Origin: Gemmatimonadaceae bacterium
GTDB taxonomy: Bacteria; Gemmatimonadota; Gemmatimonadetes; Gemmatimonadales; Gemmatimonadaceae
Length of the DNA stretch: 64,000 nucleotides
NCBI GenBank assembly: GCA_036496605.1
Contig: DASXKV010000003.1
Location: 62,001 to 126,000, forward strand
Direction: 5' to 3'
The translations under genes were made by a program, and so were the position numbers. Below the pieces are notes generated by a model, which did not search any database, was not told the origin of the DNA, and worked only from the letters and a program-made list of their open reading frames with translations. Every line of letters starts with the position of its first letter. Positions within the stretch are counted from its first letter, which is position 1. This document shows, piece by piece, positions 9,398 through 17,602 of the stretch.

Positions 9398-11860
9398 GTG
9401 GCGGACATTCGCGAAGACCTGCAGCGGGCACTCGGCACGAGCTTCACGATCGAGCGTGAGCTCGGGGGTGGAGGCATGTCGATCGTCTTCGTCGCCACCG
9501 ATAACACGCTTGGCAGACAGGTCGTCATCAAGGTGCTCCCGCCGGAGTTGGCAGCGAGCGTGTCCGTCGACCGGTTCAAGCGCGAGATCATGCTCTCCGC
9601 CGCGCTGCAACACCCGCACATCGTGCCCGTGCTCAGCGCCGGCCAGGCGGACCAGTTGCCGTACTTCCTCATGCCCTACGTGGACGGCGAGTCCGTGCGC
9701 GGGCGCATGGCGCGTGGCCCGCTGTCGGTGCGTGAGACGGTGAGCATTCTCAAGGACGTCGCGCGCGCTCTCTCATATGCGCACGGTCGCGGCGTTATCC
9801 ATCGCGACATCAAGCCCGACAACATTCTGCTCTCCGGCGGCGCGGCGGTCGTCACTGACTTCGGCGTCGCAAAAGCCATCTCCGCCTCCCGCGAGCGCGT
9901 CACGCTCGGCGGACGTGCGACCAACAGCGGCGGCTGGAGCAGCGGCACGATCACATCCGTCGGGACCTCGCTCGGCACGCCGATGTACATGGCGCCAGAG
10001 CAGGCTGCAGCTGATCCGAACACGGATCATCGCGCCGATCTCTACGCGCTCGGTGTTGTCGGTTATGAAATGCTCGTCGGCGCGCCGCCGTTCTATGGCC
10101 GCTCGCCGCAGGCGCTCCTCGCGGCACAACTGACCGAGGCGCCCAAGTCGATCTCGAGTCGACGTTACGACGTGCCGCCCGCGCTCGCCGATCTCCTCAT
10201 GCGCATGATGGAGAAGGATCCGGCCAAGCGGCCGCGAACCGCCCAGGAGGTCGCGCGACAGCTCGACGATCCATCCGTGATGAGCGGTGAATTCACCTCT
10301 CTCAGGCCGCCAGTTTCGAAGTGGCGAAACTGGCAGCGCCGCGCCTCGTTTCTCGGCGTCGTCGCGGTACTGCTCACCGCGGGCTTGGCCGCCGGCACGT
10401 ATTTCCGAACTCGTGAGGCACGAAACGCCTCCGTGGCCGCGACTGCCGCGGCCACGACCATCTCGAGATCCATCGCCGTGATGCCGCTCGTCAACATCGG
10501 TGGCGACACGAGCGACGTGTATTTCGCCGAGGGCATGACGGCGCAGATCACGACCGCATTGTCCAAGTTGCGTGGCCTGCGTGTCGCCGCGCGCACCGCG
10601 GCGACGTCCGCGCGTGACAAATACACTACGCCTGACGAGATCGGGAAGGCGCTCAACGTCACGATGCTGCTCGAAGGCACCGTGCAGCGTGAGCGCGGAC
10701 GCCTGCGCGTCACGGCACGACTCATCAACATCACCGATGGCGCGACGCTCTGGTCGGACATGTTCGAGCGTCAGGCAACGGATCTTTTCAAGGTTCAGGA
10801 CGATATCTCGAACGCGATCGTCGCTGCCGTTTCACCGGAGCTCGGCTCCACGGTCGCCCTCGCCGGCTCGTCCGCGGCGCGCGGCACCGACGACCTGCAG
10901 GCATACGATCTCTACCTGCGTGGACGCTTCTTCTTCCAGAAGCGCGGCGAGGACGCGCTACGCAGTGCGCTCGCCTACTTCGAGAAGGCGGCCGGTCGCG
11001 ATCCGGCGTTCGCGAAAGCGTATACTGGCATGGCCGACGTGTACGCCGTCTTGCCTCTGTACGCCAACGTGCGCGTCGATTCGTTGTTGCCACTCGGTTT
11101 ACGCAGTATCGACAAGGCAATCGCGCTCGACAGCACCATTCCCGAGGCCTACGCATCGAGAGCCAACTTGCTCGGAGTCGGCTGGCGCTGGAACGAGGCA
11201 GAGCGCGATTATCAACACGCGCTCGCCCTCGACCCGAATTATGCAACTGCTCATCAGTGGTATGGCGAGATGCTGCTGCTGAACGGGCGCCTCGATGAAG
11301 CGCTCGTGCAGTTACGCCGAGCGACCGAGCTCGATCCGCTCTCACCCGTCGCGTTCGGCTCATATGGGCTCGCGCTCGGTATCGCCAAACGCGATGTGCA
11401 GGCCCAGGCCGCTGTGAAACACGCACTCGATCTCGACTCCACGTTGCTCGTCACGCGGATGATGTCCGGTACTGTCCAGCTATACGGCAATCGCGTACAG
11501 GAGGCGATCCGCCAGCTGGAGCCTGCACGTCAGCTCGATAGCACCAACGCTTTTGTACTCGGAGTCCTTGGCTATGCGTACGGGAAGGCTGGTCGCATCG
11601 CGCAAGCTCGTGAAATTGCGCAGCGCCTCGAAGCCGCCGTGCCCACGCAAAGCAGCGCTGCTGGTGCTGCGGCGCGCGTCTACCTCGGCCTTGGCGACAC
11701 CGCGCAGGCGTTGACGATGCTCGAGCGGGCGGCGGCAGTGCACGACATGTCATTCAGCACCGAAGTTCTCGCCGAACCGTTCTTCGATCCAGTTCGCCAG
11801 TCGCCGCGTTTTGCGGCCGTGGTCGCTCGCGTCGGCCTCGACAGGCGACTGTTGCACTAA
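9398..11860 (+). CDS. Transmembrane Ser/Thr protein kinase with TolB-like and TPR domains
   Basis: 820 residues from GTG 9398. A PknB-type kinase domain occupies about 16-290: glycine loop LGGGGMSIVF, ATP lysine K45 (VVIKV), HRDIKPDN (135-142), DFG (154-156) and the APE-like MAPEQ. A membrane helix (about 314-333) follows. The C-terminal half has the TolB/FlgO-like segment SIAVMPLVNIGGDTSDVYFAEGMTAQIT, usual in CadC-type regulators, and then several tetratricopeptide repeats to about 810. All catalytic residues are present, so an active kinase is expected. The external TPR part probably binds proteins or peptides (inference). Confidence 0.93.
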   Translation: MADIREDLQRALGTSFTIERELGGGGMSIVFVATDNTLGRQVVIKVLPPELAASVSVDRFKREIMLSAALQHPHIVPVLSAGQADQLPYFLMPYVDGESVRGRMARGPLSVRETVSILKDVARALSYAHGRGVIHRDIKPDNILLSGGAAVVTDFGVAKAISASRERVTLGGRATNSGGWSSGTITSVGTSLGTPMYMAPEQAAADPNTDHRADLYALGVVGYEMLVGAPPFYGRSPQALLAAQLTEAPKSISSRRYDVPPALADLLMRMMEKDPAKRPRTAQEVARQLDDPSVMSGEFTSLRPPVSKWRNWQRRASFLGVVAVLLTAGLAAGTYFRTREARNASVAATAAATTISRSIAVMPLVNIGGDTSDVYFAEGMTAQITTALSKLRGLRVAARTAATSARDKYTTPDEIGKALNVTMLLEGTVQRERGRLRVTARLINITDGATLWSDMFERQATDLFKVQDDISNAIVAAVSPELGSTVALAGSSAARGTDDLQAYDLYLRGRFFFQKRGEDALRSALAYFEKAAGRDPAFAKAYTGMADVYAVLPLYANVRVDSLLPLGLRSIDKAIALDSTIPEAYASRANLLGVGWRWNEAERDYQHALALDPNYATAHQWYGEMLLLNGRLDEALVQLRRATELDPLSPVAFGSYGLALGIAKRDVQAQAAVKHALDLDSTLLVTRMMSGTVQLYGNRVQEAIRQLEPARQLDSTNAFVLGVLGYAYGKAGRIAQAREIAQRLEAAVPTQSSAAGAAARVYLGLGDTAQALTMLERAAAVHDMSFSTEVLAEPFFDPVRQSPRFAAVVARVGLDRRLLH

Positions 11861-11890
11861 CATTGCGACGTCGACGAACGACGATCGTCA

Positions 11891-12580
11891 ATGGAAAAGA
11901 TGGCTGGGCGTTCACGATTCCTCTCGCGGTTGAAGTGTGGCCACTGGCATCGCACGGTAGCAGCACTCGCGCTGCTCGGCGCATGTACGCGTCCGCGCTT
12001 TCCCATTGTCTCGTCACCGGCGCCTGCTGCAGCCCCGGCGCGCTCGGACGCACCGGCAAGAGGCACCTCGGAGACCGTACCGTTGGCCACCGTCGCGACG
12101 CTCGGTTCGGCCGAGGCCGACGTGGACTATCTCAGATCACGCCGGCTCCTCCTTCCGGTTGCGGGTATTCGTCCCGAACAGCTGATCGATTCATTCGAGG
12201 AACCACGCGACGGGTCGCGCCGGCACCACGCGATCGACATCCTCGCGCCACGCGGCACCCCAGTACTCGCCGCCGATGACGGGCGTGTGCTTCGTGTCAG
12301 CTGGAACAACGCCGGCGGCAACACCGTGTACGCGACCGACTCTGAGTCCCGACTCGTCTACTACTACGCCCACCTCGACCACTATCACACCGGGTTGGTG
12401 GCGGGGATGACCCTTACCAAGGGTGACACGATCGGCTTCGTCGGGACGACGGGCAACGCGCCCAAGGACATTCCGCATCTTCATTTTCAGGTGATGCGAA
12501 TGCCACACGACAACAAATACTGGAATGGAGAGCCGATCGACCCATTCTCGGTTCTGCGCGCTGAAGGAGAACGGCCTTAA
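11891..12580 (+). CDS. M23-family peptidase-like lipoprotein (LytM domain)
   Basis: 229 residues. The N-terminus has a basic stretch, a hydrophobic core and the lipobox LLGAC (C32), so it is probably an outer-membrane lipoprotein. The LytM fold is visible: the zinc residues H..D in HHAIDILAP (112-116) and H-x-H in PHLHFQV (196-198), plus YYYAHLDHYHTG between. These are the metal ligands of Gly-Gly/peptidoglycan endopeptidases, so it is probably active on the cell wall. It starts 30 bp after the kinase gene. Confidence 0.87.
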   Translation: MEKMAGRSRFLSRLKCGHWHRTVAALALLGACTRPRFPIVSSPAPAAAPARSDAPARGTSETVPLATVATLGSAEADVDYLRSRRLLLPVAGIRPEQLIDSFEEPRDGSRRHHAIDILAPRGTPVLAADDGRVLRVSWNNAGGNTVYATDSESRLVYYYAHLDHYHTGLVAGMTLTKGDTIGFVGTTGNAPKDIPHLHFQVMRMPHDNKYWNGEPIDPFSVLRAEGERP

Positions 12581-12589
12581 GTTTCGGCC

Positions 12590-12874
12590 ATGTTATCGTC
12601 GAAGGCCCGCGCCGCCCTGCGCGCGGAGGCGCATCATCTCGCCGTCACCATTCACGTCGGGCATCAGGGTGTCACCGAGGCAGTGCGTCAATCGCTCGAG
12701 GACGCGCTCCGCACGCGCGAGCTGGTCAAGATCCAGTTCTCGCGTAACGACGACTCCGACGTGAGGAACGTCGCGAATGACCTCGCCCGATCGACGGAGG
12801 CAGACGTCGTCCAAGTCATCGGCCGCACGGCGACGCTTTTTCGAGAAAATCCGGAGCTGAAGAAGAATTCCTAG
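12590..12874 (+). CDS. yhbY: Ribosome-assembly RNA-binding protein, YhbY/CRM family
   Basis: 94 residues, the usual size for stand-alone CRM-domain proteins. Recognisable segments are KARAALRAEAHHL near the N-terminus, the GHQGVTEAVRQSLEDALRTRELVKI stretch with the conserved G-x-x-G turn and E-LVK, and QVIGRTATLFREN at the end. The E. coli homologue associates with pre-50S particles. It begins 10 nt after the M23 gene, and a palindromic repeat begins at its stop. Confidence 0.88.
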   Translation: MLSSKARAALRAEAHHLAVTIHVGHQGVTEAVRQSLEDALRTRELVKIQFSRNDDSDVRNVANDLARSTEADVVQVIGRTATLFRENPELKKNS

Positions 12875-12952
12875 GTAGCTAGGTGCTAGGTGACGTGCGG
12901 CGCTTCCTGGCACATATCACCTAGCACCTATTACCCAGCACCTTTTATCTTA
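12872..12952. repeat. Intergenic palindrome, TAGGTGCTAGGTGA class
   Basis: AGGTGCTAGGTGA at left is matched by TCACCTAGCACCT at right with a ~30-nt loop, a 13-bp perfect stem extended by further TAGGT/ACCTA words. It sits directly after the yhbY stop and can serve as its terminator. Same architecture as the other palindromic spacers but with a different unit word. Confidence 0.75.
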
Positions 12953-12993
12953 GCCAGCGTACAAGCGCACCACCGAGGATGGTTCGAGGCGAC

Positions 12994-13257
12994 ATGCCCT
13001 ACGTGATCACGGAAGCCTGCATCGGCGTCAAGGACAAGGCCTGCGTGGACGTCTGTCCCGTCGATTGCATTTATGAAGGCGAGCAGCAGCTGTTCATTCA
13101 CCCCGACGAATGCATCGACTGCGGTGCGTGCGAACCGGAGTGTCCGGTGACCGCGATTTTTCCCGAGGAGGACGTTCCGGGCAATCAGAAGCAGTTCGTC
13201 CAGATCAACCGGGACGTGTTCAAAGGCGAGAATCCTCCCGGCCGCCCTACGCGCTAG
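12994..13257 (+). CDS. Seven/eight-iron ferredoxin (FdxA/FdxC type)
   Basis: 87 residues from ATG 12994, preceded by GAGG at 5-nt spacing; an in-frame ATG 15 bp earlier is possible. The first cluster motif is degenerate (C-IGVKDKA-C-VDV-C-PVDC) as in 7Fe ferredoxins, and the second is complete (CIDCGACEPECP). HPDECIDCGACEPECPV and the acidic PEEDVP are typical of the actinobacterial/Thermus FdxA group. It is a cytosolic electron carrier. Confidence 0.93.
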   Translation: MPYVITEACIGVKDKACVDVCPVDCIYEGEQQLFIHPDECIDCGACEPECPVTAIFPEEDVPGNQKQFVQINRDVFKGENPPGRPTR

Positions 13258-13262
13258 CTGCC

Positions 13263-13289
13263 TGTCATCCTGCGCTCCTCAGGATGACA
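13263..13289. terminator. Perfect 10-bp hairpin TGTCATCCTG...CAGGATGACA between convergent genes
   Basis: The 10-bp stem is perfect, with a 7-nt loop CGCTCCT. It lies between the stop of the ferredoxin gene and the stop of the convergent methyltransferase-like gene, whose last codons it overlaps. There is no T-run, so bidirectional termination is inferred from position. The arm TGTCATCC recurs at 21656 and as terminal repeat of 51902-52207. Confidence 0.6.
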
Positions 13290-13905
13290 TACTGATCTCC
13301 CACAACTGCTTCACGACGAAGAGCGCCACGAGCGCCGCGTATTGTAAGAAGGTGCTCACCTCGCTCCGCCACCCTTCCGCCCAGTCGTGCGGCCCGCCGA
13401 ACGTGGCTTTCGGTGGACGCGGAATCCAGCGTGGCGTAGCCTCCTTGAACTCGAGATACTCCGCTCCAAAAATCGATTCGAGCACGCCCTCCTCGTATCG
13501 CACGATGAGCGAGTACTCAATCGCGAAAATCACGATCGCAATCGGCAAAAACCACAGCACGCCGGAGATGATCGTGAACCCCATCCAGATGAGGAAGTTG
13601 CCGACGTAGAGCGGATTTCTCACCCAGGCGAAGATTCCGTACGTCACCAGGCGCTGCACCGTGCGCGAACGGCGGCGCGTTACCGTGCCCGCGGCCGCGA
13701 CGCCGGCCAGACGAATCCATTCACCGGCGACGATGACAATCCCGCCGATGATCCAGAGGGCCGCCGACATGGTGGCGGGCACGAGCAGCGGCACGCCGAT
13801 GAAGACAACGGGGAGCCAGCTGCGATTGCGAAAAAGCATCGCGCCGATGCGCGCGCTGCGCGTCTGCTCGGCGGCGGAAATCGGTTCGGCATTCGGTAAA
13901 GACAT
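13279..13905 (-). CDS. Isoprenylcysteine/phospholipid methyltransferase-like membrane protein
   Basis: 208 residues with four to five hydrophobic helices. The motif VRNPLYVGNFLIWMG (about residues 95-110) followed by EE..L...FG.EY..F...TPRWIP is typical of the ICMT/PEMT superfamily of membrane methyltransferases, which bind S-adenosylmethionine through the RNPxY region. Substrate cannot be named. The C-terminus overlaps a hairpin shared with the convergent ferredoxin gene. Confidence 0.8.
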   Translation of the reverse strand: MSLPNAEPISAAEQTRSARIGAMLFRNRSWLPVVFIGVPLLVPATMSAALWIIGGIVIVAGEWIRLAGVAAAGTVTRRRSRTVQRLVTYGIFAWVRNPLYVGNFLIWMGFTIISGVLWFLPIAIVIFAIEYSLIVRYEEGVLESIFGAEYLEFKEATPRWIPRPPKATFGGPHDWAEGWRSEVSTFLQYAALVALFVVKQLWEISMSS

Positions 13906-13922
13906 GTCAGGAAGCTAACCGG

Positions 13923-14720
13923 CTAGTCCGCTTGTTCGACGCGATGCAGAAACTCACTCAGCACTGCGGTGAAGGCGGCGGGGCGCTCCACACTGCTCAG
14001 GTGACCCGCGTTGGCGAGAATCTCCAGTCGGCTTCCGGCAATTGCCACGTGCATCGCCCGTGCTTCTTTGGGCGGCGTGAGCACATCTTCCTCGCCGACG
14101 ACGATCAATGTCGGAATGGTCAGCGTCGTTAGTGTTGGGTTCGAATCGGGCCGACCAAGCATGGCTTCGAGCGCTCCGACGAGGCCGTCTACCGACGCGC
14201 TCGCGGCAATCACTCTCATCGCGCTCTCGATGTCAGGTCTTCGCTCGCGCGTCGTCCTCCCGAGCAGGCCGACCAGCTGACGGTCGGCGACGGCTGGCGC
14301 GCCCGCGCTCCGCGCGAGTGCGATCAGTTCTTGCCGTCGAGCGCGCGTCTCCGGCGTGTCCGCTCCGGCGCGTGTGTCGGCGAGCACGAGCGCGTGCACG
14401 CGGCTGGCATGCCTGCGCCAGAGGGAGAATGCGACGTAGCCGCCCATCGAGAGCCCAACGACGATGGCCGTGCTAATGCCGACAGTGTCGAGCAATTCGG
14501 CAACGTCGTCTGCATAACGATCGAGCGTGCATGGCGCTACGGGCTCAGATTCGCCGAAGCCGCGGAAGTCGATGGTGAGACAGCGCCAATTTCCAGCAAG
14601 GGCGCTCGTCTGGGGAGCCCACATCGTGCGATTCAGCGGAAAGGCATGCAGGAACACCACGGGCGTTCCATCACCAATATCGTCGTACCCGATCGTCGCG
14701 CTCCCGATGTGCGCGATCAT
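13923..14720 (-). CDS. Alpha/beta-fold hydrolase
   Basis: 265 residues without signal peptide. The oxyanion region FLHAFPLNRTMW, the nucleophile elbow GLSMGG (Ser 91), a late Asp in VVGEEDVLTPP and the catalytic His in ANAGHLSSVERP give a complete Ser-Asp-His triad. The length and DFRGFGES motif resemble 3-oxoadipate enol-lactonase/haloperoxidase-like esterases. Substrate unknown. Its stop is 17 bp from the start of the methyltransferase-like gene; the thioesterase gene precedes it with an 18-bp gap, suggesting one transcript. Confidence 0.88.
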   Translation of the reverse strand: MIAHIGSATIGYDDIGDGTPVVFLHAFPLNRTMWAPQTSALAGNWRCLTIDFRGFGESEPVAPCTLDRYADDVAELLDTVGISTAIVVGLSMGGYVAFSLWRRHASRVHALVLADTRAGADTPETRARRQELIALARSAGAPAVADRQLVGLLGRTTRERRPDIESAMRVIAASASVDGLVGALEAMLGRPDSNPTLTTLTIPTLIVVGEEDVLTPPKEARAMHVAIAGSRLEILANAGHLSSVERPAAFTAVLSEFLHRVEQAD

Positions 14721-14738
14721 GCGCTCACGCCGCCACCG

Positions 14739-15152
14739 TCATTCGGCGTCAGGCCATAGCGGGAGCAGCTTCCGCCAGTCGTCAGGCACGCGGACGGGCC
14801 GACCGTCATGGCCGATCGTCACGAAGACGATGTTCGCACGCGCGACGAGGAGATCGGATCCGACCTTCTGTGCTTCCTGGCGCACGATGTAGCTCGTGTT
14901 CCGAACCGCGAGGAGACCGGATTGGATACGCAGATCCTCGCCAGGTAGAGACTGCGCGAGATAATCGATGTCCACATGACGCACGACCGAAAATACCGGC
15001 TGTTTCGCCCAGTGCTTAATGTCGATCTGCGGCTCGAGGAGCGCCCATCGCGCGCGCTCGAGAAAGTTGAGCATCGTCGCATGATTGAGGTGCCCGAGCA
15101 TGTCGCAGTCGGTCGGGTAGATGTGAAAGCGGACTTCCGGCAGTGTCGACAT
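14739..15152 (-). CDS. Acyl-CoA thioesterase, 4HBT (hot-dog) family
   Basis: 137 residues from ATG 15152. The 4-hydroxybenzoyl-CoA-thioesterase signature appears as YPTDCDMLGHLNHATMLNFLERARW (residues 12-36), with the catalytic Asp15/Asp17 next to GHLNH, followed by VVRHVDIDYLAQSLPGEDL, typical of YbgC/FadM-like enzymes. It hydrolyses an acyl-CoA thioester in the cytosol; chain length is not predictable. The longer frame upstream lies over the next gene and has no similarity. It is probably co-transcribed with the alpha/beta hydrolase. Confidence 0.87.
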   Translation of the reverse strand: MSTLPEVRFHIYPTDCDMLGHLNHATMLNFLERARWALLEPQIDIKHWAKQPVFSVVRHVDIDYLAQSLPGEDLRIQSGLLAVRNTSYIVRQEAQKVGSDLLVARANIVFVTIGHDGRPVRVPDDWRKLLPLWPDAE

Positions 15153-15207
15153 GGTCTGTGAGCAAGCGAGGACGGCGCGTCGCGGACCGCGAACGATGGC
15201 ACGTCCA

Positions 15208-16227
15208 CTACCCGAGTGCAACGACGTCCGGCGTTCCCTCGGCGTGGTCCCGGCGCATCCACCAAGCATCGAAGGACAACCAGAAGAGAGTCGTACCACC
15301 GGCGTGCCGGGCGAGCGCGACGGCGGCCGCCAGTGCCTTTGCCCCATATGTCGGGTCGATGGTGATTCCGCTGCTCTCGGCGCATCGTCGCGCGATCTCG
15401 TCGCCGGCTGCCGTCACGCGTCCGTACGCACCGCCGTAGAAATCGTGGACGATACGAATCGCTCGATCGCCCGGCATCGGCACGGGTTCGTGCGCCGCCC
15501 GCTGGATCAGATGTGACGTGCGTGCGATGAGACGCCGCACATGAGCGCGATTCGCGACCAGCGGCGGCACAACGCGTACGCCGACGACTTCGATCTTCAG
15601 TTGCGCAATCGCGAAACCGAGCGCGAGACCGGCCATTGTCCCTCCCGTGCCCAGCGGGAGCACGAGACGATCCGGGCGGGGCATCGTGCCAGCGTCCAGT
15701 TGATCCGCCAGCTCGAGTGCCGCGTTGACTTGACCGAGTATGCCTATCGGCGCGCTACCGCCGGCGGCGATCCAGCGCGCGCCGCAGAGTCGCGCGATCG
15801 TCGCGCGTGCGTAAGCGGCGATCACACTGTGGCTGACTGGGCTTTCGTCTGCATCGAAAGCGATACGCTCTGCGACACGTCGCGCCGCGTCGTTCATCTC
15901 CTGCGGCCAGCGAAATACGCGCGACCGCGCACCGAGCAGTCGGGAATAGACGGCCGTCGCGAGCACATGCGTCGATCCCTCGGCGCCGACGGTCGCCACC
16001 ACGTCCCCCGGCTGCACGCCACCGAGAAGAAACTCGAGCGCACGTACCTTGTTGCCGCCTAACGGTTCGGCCGCGAGATCCTCACGCTTGAACCACAGGT
16101 TGGGTGCGAGCGCCTCCATGCGCTGGACTGGCGTCGGAAAGCGGCCGAGGCGAACGCGTGGCACGCGGCCCAGACCAGGGAAGCGCCGGAGTAGTGGGAA
16201 CGTCGCGTCGGAGTCCCTCGCGGGCAT
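15208..16227 (-). CDS. PLP-dependent ACC deaminase / D-cysteine desulfhydrase family enzyme
   Basis: 339 residues from ATG 16227. Fold-type II PLP enzyme: the Schiff-base lysine is in LGGNKVRALEFLL (K60), substrate/PLP loops are VGAEGSTHVLATA and LPLGTGGTMAGLALG, and the C-terminus has ITIDPTYGAKALAAAV. The WFKREDLAAEPLGGNK block is shared by 1-aminocyclopropane-1-carboxylate deaminase and D-cysteine desulfhydrase; I cannot separate the two from sequence alone. The start lies 23 bp after the AI-2E transporter gene on the same strand. Confidence 0.87.
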   Translation of the reverse strand: MPARDSDATFPLLRRFPGLGRVPRVRLGRFPTPVQRMEALAPNLWFKREDLAAEPLGGNKVRALEFLLGGVQPGDVVATVGAEGSTHVLATAVYSRLLGARSRVFRWPQEMNDAARRVAERIAFDADESPVSHSVIAAYARATIARLCGARWIAAGGSAPIGILGQVNAALELADQLDAGTMPRPDRLVLPLGTGGTMAGLALGFAIAQLKIEVVGVRVVPPLVANRAHVRRLIARTSHLIQRAAHEPVPMPGDRAIRIVHDFYGGAYGRVTAAGDEIARRCAESSGITIDPTYGAKALAAAVALARHAGGTTLFWLSFDAWWMRRDHAEGTPDVVALG

Positions 16228-16250
16228 TGCGGGCACGCGCTCGTTTGTCG

Positions 16251-17525
16251 TTAGGCCGGTGCGATGTCTCTCGCCGGATCCTCGTTCGTGACCGGCACGT
16301 TCTCGCCAACCACGCCCTCCACGTACAGCATCTTTACCGCGACCAGCGTCGCGGCGAGGATCGGCACCGCGCACATCAAGCCGACGAAGCCGAACACCAT
16401 TGCCATGAGCGCCTGTGAGAGGATCGTCAACGCCGGCGGCACGTCGACGCCGCCTTTCATCAACAGGGGAATGAGAAGATGATTCTCTGCGAATTGAATT
16501 GCCCAGAACGCCATCGCGACGTAGAGCGCCTTTTCCGGAGAATCGAGAAACCCCATCGCGACAGCGGGCACGGCGCTCAGGATTGGACCAACGGTTGGAA
16601 TGAATTCGAGAAGTCCCGCGATAATCCCGAGCGCGAACGCGGCTTTCACCTCCATCACGAGCAACACGACCGTCGTGACGGATCCTATCACGACCATCGC
16701 GATGAGCTGTGTCACGAGCCAGCGTCGAAGGACCGTCGCCATCGCTGAGAACACCTCGCCCGCACGAGCACGCGTGCGTCCCGGAAACAGCTGCATCAAT
16801 CCGCGATGATACAGATCTGGATCCGCTCCGATGTAGATCGCGAGAAAGAGGATGATCAGGAGCCCGCCCAATGCGGCAAGCGTCGACGACAAAAAAGGAA
16901 ACAGATAGCGAGTGGCGCCGCTCATCTGCTTGCTGATACGATCGCGCAGCGGTGTCGCGCTCGTCGTGTCGGTTTCCGACGAAGCGGGCGTAGCGCGCGC
17001 GGCTGATGTGACGCCTCCGGCCGTCTGCGCCGAATCTCGCCGCGCCGACCCGCTCGAGGGTGCGAGGATGCTGCCGATCAATCCCCCATTGTGCCGATTG
17101 GCCCACGCTTCGAGTCGATCGAGGGATTCAGGGAGACGACGCCTGAGCTCGACCGATTGCGCGCGGATCGTTGGCGCAACCCAAGCGCCGAAGCCGACCA
17201 GGAGCCCGAGGAACGCGATGACGATGAGTGCGGCTCCCATGCCTCGAGGGATGCGCCAACGCACCAGGTGATCGACACCGCTCGAAACGGCAAGTCCGAA
17301 CAGGATACCGAGAAAGGCCGTGAGAAAGAGCGGGCTCGCGAACCAGAGCATTCGAACGGCGACGTACATCGCGATGACGAGAGCTGCCGTGCGGAGAACG
17401 TCTTTGGTACGCCAACCCATCGTGCGCTTACGGCGCTCGCCATAGACCACAGCCCTTGGCCCGGCGTTTGGCGACGCCAGCTTCTGGTCCTCGACGCGCT
17501 CGTCCTTTCGAATCGGTTCGGTCAT
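16251..17525 (-). CDS. AI-2E family transporter (YdiK/TqsA/PerM type)
   Basis: 424 residues. About eight hydrophobic segments in the usual order: paired helices at about 45-80, an external helical region (residues ~120-200, rich in A, S, R and T), then the C-terminal cluster with GLLEFIPTVGPILSAVPAVAMGF, the family hallmark. Such exporters move autoinducer-2 or other small solutes, or Na+ in some relatives. The stop TAA is embedded in a GCCTAACG word. The ATG at 17525 faces the RNase D gene across a 77-bp divergent spacer. Confidence 0.92.
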   Translation of the reverse strand: MTEPIRKDERVEDQKLASPNAGPRAVVYGERRKRTMGWRTKDVLRTAALVIAMYVAVRMLWFASPLFLTAFLGILFGLAVSSGVDHLVRWRIPRGMGAALIVIAFLGLLVGFGAWVAPTIRAQSVELRRRLPESLDRLEAWANRHNGGLIGSILAPSSGSARRDSAQTAGGVTSAARATPASSETDTTSATPLRDRISKQMSGATRYLFPFLSSTLAALGGLLIILFLAIYIGADPDLYHRGLMQLFPGRTRARAGEVFSAMATVLRRWLVTQLIAMVVIGSVTTVVLLVMEVKAAFALGIIAGLLEFIPTVGPILSAVPAVAMGFLDSPEKALYVAMAFWAIQFAENHLLIPLLMKGGVDVPPALTILSQALMAMVFGFVGLMCAVPILAATLVAVKMLYVEGVVGENVPVTNEDPARDIAPA

Positions 17526-17602
17526 CGCTGTTCGCGGGGCAAAGGCAGTGCCCGTCTCGGCTATCTTCCGTCGGCTACATTTGTCTGCGGACCATCTACC
17601 CC

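Noticed and set aside
11863-12279. Alternative plus-strand frame of 138 codons at the start of the M23 lipoprotein
   Set aside because: The other frame (11891-12580) has a lipobox and complete LytM motifs; this one has none.
14139-14147. tRNA T-loop-like GTTCGAATC
   Set aside because: It lies inside the alpha/beta hydrolase coding frame and no acceptor or anticodon stem can be formed around it.
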